Assembly (NCBI GenBank): GCA_910587155.1
Contig: CAJULA010000019.1
Span: 1 to 64,000, forward strand
DNA length: 64,000 bases
Direction: 5' to 3'
Origin: an uncultured Lachnospiraceae bacterium
GTDB taxonomy: Bacteria; Bacillota; Clostridia; Lachnospirales; Lachnospiraceae
Of this stretch, positions 51,210 through 58,785 are shown one piece after another. Each line of letters opens with the position of its first letter. The stretch's first letter is position 1. The notes below the pieces were generated by a model. That model saw nothing but the letters and a program-made list of their open reading frames with translations. It made no database searches and had not been told where the DNA came from. A program made the translations under genes and the position numbers.

Positions 51210-52679
51210 ATGGGGTATTCCTATACGGAAAAGCGTTACAATGTGATGGGGCTGACTTCCCTTTCGGAATTCGCCAGTATCAGAGGCGGGGTGAACGGGA
51301 AGTGTCAGGATGTCTATTTTGTCCGGGCGGTTGGTGCCGGTGAGAGCTTTGTCAGGGATGTTGCGGATATGGAACGGGAACTGACCAGACGGATGGCGGC
51401 GGGACAGGTAGTCTATGACCGGGCGGGCGATTTTCCCAGAAGTATCCCCATGGAGGAGATACAGGCGTATACGGCCTGTTATGACGCATGGAACGGCAGT
51501 GGCAGGAAGGTGCTTTCCACAAAGGTGCTGGGAGAGGCATCGGGGCTGGGAGAGCTGCTGGGCACGGCCTGTCAGAAGACCATGGATCTGTACCGGCAAA
51601 GTCATGCGGGCATCAGCAATTCCATGGAGCGCAACTTTGGAAGTAAGCTGTTGTACTGGGCGGATACACTGGCAGGAGAACATCTGCGGCAGTGGACGCC
51701 GGGGCAGTCCATGAAATTTGCGGCACAGGGTATCATAAAAGAGCAGGAGTATCTGTTCTGCTATTTCCTGACTCTTCTGGGGATTGATGTACTCCTGCTG
51801 CAGAATGAGAGAGATATAGACGCAAAGCTGAACGGGCTGCATCTGTCGGCGGCTCTTATCCTGGGGGAGAAAAGAGCAGTCCCTCTGGAAGCTTATGAGA
51901 AAGAAAAATATCTGCCCTCTGGCGGGGGGCAGGAAGAGCGCCCCATCCGGGTGACGATACCGCCAAGAGCCGGGAAGCGTTCCTCATCTGCGGCGGGGCA
52001 GACAGAGATTGCACGTCCGGCCCCATCCGGGCAAAGAAGACCGGCGCCGCAGCAGAGTGTGACAGGCAGCAGCGCGGCATCTGCCGGGCGCAGTGCGGGC
52101 GCAGTCAGAGAGCTGACCTTTGAAGAGCTGGCACTGAAAGCCTCCTCCGTGGTGATGATTGCACTGCATGATGCCGGGGGAGAAGTGGTCGGGACAGGCT
52201 CGGGCATTATGATCGGGCCGGGCGGATACATACTGACAAATCATCATGTGGCAAGGGGCGGACGATTTTATTCCGTCAGAATAGAAAACGACGACAAGGT
52301 TTATAAGACGGATGAAATCATCAAATATAACCAGGTGCTCGATCTGGCCGTGATCCGTATCAACAGGCAACTGCAGCCTCTGCCCGTCTATCAGGGCGGC
52401 AGGCAGCTGGTGCGGGGACAGAAAGTGGTGGCCATAGGCAGCCCTCTGGGGTTGTTTAATTCTGTTTCCGACGGCATTATCGCGGGCTTTCGCAAGATCC
52501 GGGATGTGGATATGATTCAGTTTACCGCACCGATTTCCAGCGGCAGTTCAGGCGGTGCTGTCCTTAATATGTACGGCGAAGTGATCGGTGTGAGTACCGC
52601 AGGCTTCGACGACGGCCAGAACATCAATCTTGCCGTGGGATATGAATTTATCAATACCTTTACAAGAGGGTTCCGCTGA
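51210..52679 (+). CDS. Trypsin-like serine protease with YceG-like N-terminal domain
   Basis: 489 residues. The C-terminal part (about 310-489) is a trypsin-fold HtrA-like protease: His346 in TNHHVA, Asp in LDLAVI (about 377), Ser447 in SGSSGGAV, without a PDZ domain. The linker (250-300) is Pro/Ser/Ala-rich. Residues 140-220 (LLYWADTLAGEHL and QEYLFCYFLTLLGIDVLLL) align by eye with the YceG segment FMCWLYYRFEHL and YELRMLRILSQAGCDVVLL. No signal peptide, so it should act in the cytosol. First gene of a plus-strand group ending in Ter genes. Start ATG 51210 follows GAGGGGTG. Confidence 0.8.
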   Translation: MGYSYTEKRYNVMGLTSLSEFASIRGGVNGKCQDVYFVRAVGAGESFVRDVADMERELTRRMAAGQVVYDRAGDFPRSIPMEEIQAYTACYDAWNGSGRKVLSTKVLGEASGLGELLGTACQKTMDLYRQSHAGISNSMERNFGSKLLYWADTLAGEHLRQWTPGQSMKFAAQGIIKEQEYLFCYFLTLLGIDVLLLQNERDIDAKLNGLHLSAALILGEKRAVPLEAYEKEKYLPSGGGQEERPIRVTIPPRAGKRSSSAAGQTEIARPAPSGQRRPAPQQSVTGSSAASAGRSAGAVRELTFEELALKASSVVMIALHDAGGEVVGTGSGIMIGPGGYILTNHHVARGGRFYSVRIENDDKVYKTDEIIKYNQVLDLAVIRINRQLQPLPVYQGGRQLVRGQKVVAIGSPLGLFNSVSDGIIAGFRKIRDVDMIQFTAPISSGSSGGAVLNMYGEVIGVSTAGFDDGQNINLAVGYEFINTFTRGFR

Positions 52680-52702
52680 GACCACGGGAGGGATGCATTT
52701 TT

Positions 52703-53299
52703 ATGAAACAATACGGAACGAGACAGAAACTGAAGGTCGCTTTTAACTCTCCGGTTATTTTAGGGTTTACCGGGCTGTGTCTGGCGGCGCTTCTGATTAA
52801 TTATGTAACAAAAGGGTATTCCAACACGCACTTTTTCAGTGTATACCGGGCGTCTCTTTTGAGTCCGCTCACGTATCTGCGGCTGTTTTCCCATGTACTG
52901 GGACATGCGGGTATGGAGCATTTTCTGGGAAATATCATGCTGATTCTGGTGGTAGGGCCGCTTTTGGAGGAAAAATACGGTTCCCTCAATATTCTCTTTA
53001 TCATACTGGCCACGGCGCTGGTGACAGGCGCCGTACATATGATATGTTTCCCTCACACGGCACTTCTGGGAGCCAGCGGCGTGGCTTTTTCTTTTATTAT
53101 GCTCTCTTCCTTTACCAGTATCAGGGAAGGGGAGATACCGCTGACCTTTATTCTGGTAGCTGCTCTGTATATCGGCGGGCAGATATTTGAGGGGTTGTTT
53201 GAGCAAAACAATATTGCCAATCTGACCCATATTCTGGGTGGTCTTGTGGGCGCATGGCTTGGTTATATCATGTATAAGGGCAAAATGAATCGTTATTGA
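52703..53299 (+). CDS. Rhomboid-family intramembrane serine protease
   Basis: 198 residues with six hydrophobic segments. The catalytic Ser is at about residue 125 in GASG, and His at about 176 in LTHILGG; the HxxxN element appears as MEHFLGNI. Start ATG 52703 is 23 bases after the protease gene, and its stop lies 11 bases before the YceG-like ATG, so all are in one transcript. Rhomboids cut membrane proteins within the bilayer. Substrates are unknown. The association with Ter genes is discussed in the findings. Confidence 0.88.
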   Translation: MKQYGTRQKLKVAFNSPVILGFTGLCLAALLINYVTKGYSNTHFFSVYRASLLSPLTYLRLFSHVLGHAGMEHFLGNIMLILVVGPLLEEKYGSLNILFIILATALVTGAVHMICFPHTALLGASGVAFSFIMLSSFTSIREGEIPLTFILVAALYIGGQIFEGLFEQNNIANLTHILGGLVGAWLGYIMYKGKMNRY

Positions 53300-53310
53300 G
53301 GGCCGGAATT

Positions 53311-55581
53311 ATGGTTGCACAACAGATACTTCGTGAACTGAATGATTATTTTTTAAAACGCAGCGAGCGGCCGGGCGGAGGCGTATATTTTTACAGAATC
53401 TGCGGATACAATGAGGATGTGGGACGGTTCCTTGCGCGTTATTGTGAGGCGGCTTCTGAAACAGGCGCGGTTATTGAGGGCAGGATACCCAATCCTGACG
53501 AACGGAACCTGGACTATTATGAAGAGGTAATGGGGCTTGATTTCCGGACAGATGAGACATTTATAAAGATAAGCCTGGAAAGGTGGCTTCCCCGTATCAG
53601 TCAATCTCAGAGGGAACAGATTGCCGGGGCGCTCCGTGACAGTCTTGAGGAGATGCGCAGGGAAGGTAAAAACGATCATATGCTGAAAAACGCATATATT
53701 AAATTTATGTGCTGGCTCTATTATCGCTTTGAACATCTGATCAGCAATCTGGGCAGGGAACAGGTGCCCGGCATCCTGTATGAAGGGGGTGTCGGCAAAT
53801 ATGAACTGCGTATGCTCCGTATCCTGTCCCAGGCGGGCTGTGATGTGGTGCTGCTGCCGGAGCAGGGGGAGGAGGGATACCGCAGGGCGGATCCTTCTCT
53901 GTCCGTATCACGCAGACTGGAGCTGCCGGGTATGGGTGCATTTCCGGCGGGATTTTCTGTCGGATGGCTGCGAAAGGAGGCAAGGGCGCAGAAAGAACGT
54001 GAACGGATATGCGGTGCCCCTCCGGCTGTACAGGCGTGCACCAATGCCTGGATACAGGGGAGCGGCCTGTCTGATATTCTGACGCCCATTGCCGACCGGG
54101 GAAAGGATAGCCGGTTTTATTATAACTGTTTTCTGCGTATGACGGGTGTGCCTGACCGGCTGACTTATCAGGAGGAATTGTACCGTTTTCGGGAGGAACT
54201 GGAGCGGAGCGGCAGAAAGGTCGTGATTGTGGAAAAAGAACTGCCGCCGCCGTCCAATGAAGAGATCGGTCAGATCAGAAGACAACCATGCGATGACAGC
54301 GAAAGGCTTATCACGGAGCTCTCCGTCAATATTGTGTATGCCGGAAGCCAGGAACTGCAGAGGATCATGCGACGTGCATTCATGGAGGCGGCAGCGGAGG
54401 AGGTAACGGTAACCGGCGGCAACCCCAACAAACTGACCAGTCGTGCCGTTCACCTTTTATGCTGGCTGAAACGGTATCAGGAGCGGCTGTTTCAGGGATG
54501 GAAGGTGCCGGAGATAAGCTGCTTTATTTATCTGGGCGGGTGCAGGAACGAAAACGAGGCCTTTTTTTTGCGGTTTCTTGGCCGCCTGCCGACAGATGTG
54601 CTGATACTGGCACCTGATCTGGGAAAGAAGTGCTGCCTGCAGGCAGATACGCTGTTTGAACTGTGCTATGATCATTCCATGGAACTGAAGGGATTTCCCG
54701 GACGGGACTCCGGAGTCCCCATGGCGACGGCCGCTTATCATGCGGAGCGGGAACTGGACAGCGTCTTATATGACGGCAGCGGCCTGTTCCGGGAGCAACA
54801 GTATCGGAAAGCCACATCCCTTATCCTGCAGTCGATTTATGAAGAGATCGGCATTTTATGGAAGGTAGAGGTAAAATACAGGCCCGGATTTGCAGTGACG
54901 GACAATACCGTGACCATACCGGTCATTTTTGCCAAAGTATCGGGGGTAAAGGATGGGACATTGAAGGAATACTGGGCAGGGGTGGATCGTTTCCTGTCAC
55001 CGGATACCCTGCTCATTCCGGGCGGACCCTGCCTGCGTCCGCAGGAAGACAATCCGATCAGAAGCGGAGTGACGCAGTTTTTAAAAAACGGCAAACTTCT
55101 GCGCAGCAAGATCAAAAGCCATCCGGCCTATGCCTATGGGGTGCTGAGAGAAGAAATGCAGGATCATATTCTGGATAAACTGCAGCTTCTTCTGGACCGG
55201 CGTCTGATCCGGGGCACCTTTGAAAACGGGACGGAATATACGATTATTGCCACGGTACTCAATCTGAGCAGAAATATGGTGCGTATGTTGCAGCGGTTTG
55301 ATTTTACCGGGAGAAATCCCAAGATGGTCTATATTCACACCAAGGATACGGTGCTCCCCCTGGAGGACAGTATTCTGACGGCTTTTCTGAATCTGGTCGG
55401 GTTCGATATCGTCTTTTTTATCCCGACCGGCTATCAGTGTGTGGAAGCACATTATAACGAACCGATTCTGGAGGAGCACCGTATCGGCGCATATATGTAT
55501 GATCTGGGAATTCCCGCGTTTGACAGTGGTTCTATCAATGCCCGCCGTTCCTGGAAGGACAGAGTGTTTAAAAGAGGGTAG
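53311..55581 (+). CDS. YceG-like protein of the Ter/TelA stress system
   Basis: 756 residues, large cytosolic protein of the YceG type (as in the Bacillus yceCDEFGH operon, next to TelA-like YceH and TerD paralogues). It contains two related-looking stretches: KFMCWLYYRFEHL...ILYEGG (about 135-180) and LLCWLKRYQERLF...CFIYLGG (about 390-415), and the conserved ending NARRSWKDRVFKRG. No catalytic motif was recognised. ATG 53311 is preferred over the open frame from 53296. TelA follows 25 bases later. Function in the pathway is not known. Confidence 0.8.
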   Translation: MVAQQILRELNDYFLKRSERPGGGVYFYRICGYNEDVGRFLARYCEAASETGAVIEGRIPNPDERNLDYYEEVMGLDFRTDETFIKISLERWLPRISQSQREQIAGALRDSLEEMRREGKNDHMLKNAYIKFMCWLYYRFEHLISNLGREQVPGILYEGGVGKYELRMLRILSQAGCDVVLLPEQGEEGYRRADPSLSVSRRLELPGMGAFPAGFSVGWLRKEARAQKERERICGAPPAVQACTNAWIQGSGLSDILTPIADRGKDSRFYYNCFLRMTGVPDRLTYQEELYRFREELERSGRKVVIVEKELPPPSNEEIGQIRRQPCDDSERLITELSVNIVYAGSQELQRIMRRAFMEAAAEEVTVTGGNPNKLTSRAVHLLCWLKRYQERLFQGWKVPEISCFIYLGGCRNENEAFFLRFLGRLPTDVLILAPDLGKKCCLQADTLFELCYDHSMELKGFPGRDSGVPMATAAYHAERELDSVLYDGSGLFREQQYRKATSLILQSIYEEIGILWKVEVKYRPGFAVTDNTVTIPVIFAKVSGVKDGTLKEYWAGVDRFLSPDTLLIPGGPCLRPQEDNPIRSGVTQFLKNGKLLRSKIKSHPAYAYGVLREEMQDHILDKLQLLLDRRLIRGTFENGTEYTIIATVLNLSRNMVRMLQRFDFTGRNPKMVYIHTKDTVLPLEDSILTAFLNLVGFDIVFFIPTGYQCVEAHYNEPILEEHRIGAYMYDLGIPAFDSGSINARRSWKDRVFKRG

Positions 55582-55606
55582 TTTATTTGCAAGAGAGGAG
55601 AGTAGA

Positions 55607-56764
55607 ATGGGATTAGATTTTGGCAGAGTGAGGCAGACTTCGGCGGATATGCCGACAGGGGGCGTCATACCGGAAGAAAAACAGGAACTGGAAGTGGTGC
55701 AGAGCTATGATATCGTCTCGGACAGGCAGGAGATGAACGCGCGCCTGGTGGGTTCCCAGGAAGTGGATGCTATTGTGAGCACAATCGAAATCGACAATCT
55801 GGAGACAATCGTTTCCTTTGGCGCGGAAGCGGCAGAAGAGATTTCCAAGGCGTCCGATGTGGTGCTGAACAGTATGAATATGTCCCAGCTGGATGATTCC
55901 AGTGCCATGCTGAATACACTGGCAGGTATCATGAAAAAATTTGATATCGAAGAGATCAAAGATAATCCGGGTCTTTTTGATAAATTTTTTGGCGGTCTGC
56001 GCAGGCAGCTCGACAAGATACTGGCAAAATACCACAGTATGGGACAGGAAGTGGATAAAATCTATGTCCAGCTCAGACAATATGAGTCCGAGATCAAACA
56101 GGCTAACCGCAAACTGGACCAGATGTTTGACGCCAATGTGCAATATTACCACCAGCTGGTAAAATATATTCTGGCCGGAGAACAGGGCTGCCAGGAGATC
56201 GAAGCCTATATTGACCAGAGACAGCGGGAGATGGAGCAGAGCGGGGACAACTCCATACAGTTTGAGATCCAGTCGCTGCAGCAGGCGCTGATGATGCTCG
56301 AACAGCGCACACAGGATCTGCGTACCGCAGAGAATGTTGCCATGCAGTCGATCCCCATGATTAAGACCATGGAATTCAGCAATATGAACCTGGTCAGGAA
56401 GATCAACTCTGCGTTTATTATTACCCTGCCTGTATTTAAACAGGCACTGGCCCAGGCCGTAATGCTCAAACGACAGCGCATACAGGCCCAGGCCATGGAA
56501 GCACTCGATGAGCGCACCAACGAGATGCTGGTGAAAAATGCCCGCAATACGGTGGAACAATCCAAGATGACAGCACGGATGGCTTCCGGCAGCTCCATCC
56601 AGATTGAAACCCTGGAGACAACCTGGCGAACCATCTGCAACGGCATCGACGAGACAAAACAGATCCAGGAAAATGCCAGAAAGAAACGCGTCGATGACCA
56701 GCGGAGACTGGAAACCATCAAGGCGGAATTTAACCAAAGATATCATATGCCAAAGGCAGATTGA
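55607..56764 (+). CDS. TelA-family toxic anion resistance protein
   Basis: 385 residues, mostly alpha-helical (coiled coil over about 120-240) as in the TelA/KlaA family. Family signatures include LDKILAKYHSMGQEVDKI and the C-terminal ...NMNLVRKINSAFIITLPVFKQ region. Role: tellurite/membrane-stress resistance with TerD proteins, mechanism unknown. ATG 55607 follows AGAGGAGAG. It sits directly between YceG and the first TerD gene. Confidence 0.92.
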   Translation: MGLDFGRVRQTSADMPTGGVIPEEKQELEVVQSYDIVSDRQEMNARLVGSQEVDAIVSTIEIDNLETIVSFGAEAAEEISKASDVVLNSMNMSQLDDSSAMLNTLAGIMKKFDIEEIKDNPGLFDKFFGGLRRQLDKILAKYHSMGQEVDKIYVQLRQYESEIKQANRKLDQMFDANVQYYHQLVKYILAGEQGCQEIEAYIDQRQREMEQSGDNSIQFEIQSLQQALMMLEQRTQDLRTAENVAMQSIPMIKTMEFSNMNLVRKINSAFIITLPVFKQALAQAVMLKRQRIQAQAMEALDERTNEMLVKNARNTVEQSKMTARMASGSSIQIETLETTWRTICNGIDETKQIQENARKKRVDDQRRLETIKAEFNQRYHMPKAD

Positions 56765-56828
56765 GCAATGATAAAAAGTAACGTCCTGGCAGGGCGATTA
56801 CGGAACTAAAAATAAGGAGGAAAAGAAT

Positions 56829-57410
56829 ATGCCAATTAGTCTGACAAAGGGACAGAAAGTTGACCTGACGAAGGGGAATCCGGGACTGAAAAAGATCATG
56901 GTCGGTCTTGGCTGGGATGTGAACCAGTATGATTCCGGGGCTGATTTTGACCTGGATGCCGCCGCATTTATGCTGGGGGAGAACGGCAAATGCCCGACAG
57001 AAAAGGAATTTATTTTTTACGGAACACTGGAACATACCAGCGGTGCAGTAAAACATATGGGTGACAACCTGACCGGCGAGGGCGAGGGAGACGATGAGCA
57101 GATTGAAGTGGATCTGTCAAAAATCCCTGCTAACGTGGCGAAAATTGCTTTTACGGTTACGATCTACGATGCAGACGTGAGACGCCAGAATTTCGGACAG
57201 GTTTCCAATGCGTTTATCCGCATTGTGGATGAAGTGACAGGACAGGAGCTGATCCGTTATGACCTGGGCGAGGATTTTTCCATCGAGACAGCGGTCGTGG
57301 TAGGCGAATTGTACAGAAATAATGAAGCATGGAAATTTAACGCCATCGGAAGCGGCTTCCAGGGCGGTCTGGCGGCGTTGTGTGCACATTATGGTATAGA
57401 GGTGGCATAA
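56829..57410 (+). CDS. terD: TerD-family stress protein, first paralogue
   Basis: 193 residues, single TerD domain (calcium-binding beta-sandwich). It has the conserved GLGWDVNQ, DFDLDAAAFML and GDNLTGEGEGDDEQIEVDL motifs whose Asp residues bind two Ca2+ ions. AAGGAGG precedes ATG 56829. It is one of three tandem paralogues downstream of telA. Cytosolic, probably associated with the membrane. Confidence 0.95.
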   Translation: MPISLTKGQKVDLTKGNPGLKKIMVGLGWDVNQYDSGADFDLDAAAFMLGENGKCPTEKEFIFYGTLEHTSGAVKHMGDNLTGEGEGDDEQIEVDLSKIPANVAKIAFTVTIYDADVRRQNFGQVSNAFIRIVDEVTGQELIRYDLGEDFSIETAVVVGELYRNNEAWKFNAIGSGFQGGLAALCAHYGIEVA

Positions 57411-57425
57411 AAGGGGGAGAATAAA

Positions 57426-58007
57426 ATGCCGGTAAATTTGCGAAAAGGACAGAAAGTCAGCCTGACAAAAGGAAATCCGGGGCTGCAGCATGTGGTCGTA
57501 GGTCTTGGCTGGGACGTAAACCAGTTTGATACGGGCGGCGATTTTGATCTGGATGCGGCAGCGTTTCTGCTGACAGAGAGCGGTAAAGTCTCAGGCTCAG
57601 GCGACTTTGTATATTATGGGGCACTGACCCATGCCTCAGGCAGCGTGTGCCATCTGGGTGATAATCTCACGGGGGCCGGCGAGGGCGACGATGAACAGAT
57701 CAGAGTGGATCTCTCCAGGGTGCCTGCCAATGTGACAAGGATCGCCTTTACCGTGACCATCTACGAGTCAGAGGAAAGACGCCAGAACTTCGGACAGGTC
57801 AACAATGCCTTTATCCGGATTTATAATGAAGACAACGGGGAAGAACTGCTCCGCTATGATCTGGGCGAAGACTTTTCCATCGAAACGGCGGTTGTATTCG
57901 GCGAACTGTATAAAAACGGCGATGAATGGAAATTCAATGCCGTCGGCAACGGCTATCAGGGCGGCCTGGCGGCACTGTGTGCCAGCTATGGCGTGGATGT
58001 GGAATAA
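57426..58007 (+). CDS. terD: TerD-family stress protein, second paralogue
   Basis: 193 residues, very similar to the first copy: GLGWDVNQFDTGGDFDLDA and GDNLTGAGEGDDEQIRVDL, so the calcium site is intact. It lies 15 bases after the first paralogue with GGGGGAG upstream. A recent tandem duplication is likely. Confidence 0.95.
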   Translation: MPVNLRKGQKVSLTKGNPGLQHVVVGLGWDVNQFDTGGDFDLDAAAFLLTESGKVSGSGDFVYYGALTHASGSVCHLGDNLTGAGEGDDEQIRVDLSRVPANVTRIAFTVTIYESEERRQNFGQVNNAFIRIYNEDNGEELLRYDLGEDFSIETAVVFGELYKNGDEWKFNAVGNGYQGGLAALCASYGVDVE

Positions 58008-58116
58008 ACATAAAAGAGTGCGGAACTGTAAAACAGCAACAGGCCGAACGGAACGCATTCCGGAGCAGAGGTTCCGAACGGCTGTTGCGGAACGATAAAT
58101 CGGAGGATAAAGTAAA

Positions 58117-58704
58117 ATGTCAATCAGTTTACAAAAGGGACAAAAGGTCAGCCTGACCAAGGAGGCGGCAGGGCTTTCCAGAGTGGTCGTGGGCCTTGGC
58201 TGGGATGAAGTGAAGCAGAAAAAAGGATTTTTTGCGCCCAAACCACAGTCGATCGACTGTGATGCATCGGCTCTGCTGCTCGTGAATGGCAAGCTGGTGG
58301 ACAACAGAGACGTTGTCTATTATGGGAATCTGAATCATATGTCCGGGACCGTGCAGCATATGGGGGACAATCTGACCGGAGCGGGGGACGGGGATGATGA
58401 GCAGATCATCGTGGATCTTTCCCGGGTGCCCGAGCATTATGACAGAATTGTCATTGTCGTAACCATTTATCAGGCTGTGCAGAGAAAGCAGCATTTCGGG
58501 CTGATCGAGAATGCTTTTATCCGTCTGGTCAATGCGGCCAATCAAACGGAAATGTGCAAATATAATCTGAGTGAAAACTATTCCGGTATGACGGCTATGA
58601 TCTTTGGTGAAATTTACCGTCATAACGGAGAGTGGAAGTTCAATGCCATCGGCCAGGGGACGAATGATCCCGGACTGGGAGAACTGACCAGAAGATATAT
58701 ATAA
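58117..58704 (+). CDS. TerD-family protein, divergent third paralogue
   Basis: 195 residues. It keeps GLGWD and GDNLTGAGDGDDEQIIVDL, but the first Asp-rich strand is changed: DFDLDAAAF of its sisters is replaced by QSIDCDASALLL, with a short Lys-rich insertion (KQKKGFFAPKP) before it. The first calcium-binding loop is therefore altered, hinting at a different partner or regulation. GGAGG lies upstream of ATG 58117. It precedes the Ca2+ ATPase by 81 bases. Confidence 0.92.
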   Translation: MSISLQKGQKVSLTKEAAGLSRVVVGLGWDEVKQKKGFFAPKPQSIDCDASALLLVNGKLVDNRDVVYYGNLNHMSGTVQHMGDNLTGAGDGDDEQIIVDLSRVPEHYDRIVIVVTIYQAVQRKQHFGLIENAFIRLVNAANQTEMCKYNLSENYSGMTAMIFGEIYRHNGEWKFNAIGQGTNDPGLGELTRRYI

Positions 58705-58785
58705 GGGTGGCAATGGATAAAAAACTGCGCCGGAGCGCAGATGGTTTGGCTTGTCTGAACGTAAAAGGACAGTGGAGGAGTGCAT

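Noticed and set aside
55613..56746. 377-codon frame antisense to telA
   Set aside because: Mirror of the TelA coding strand; the TelA match explains the openness.
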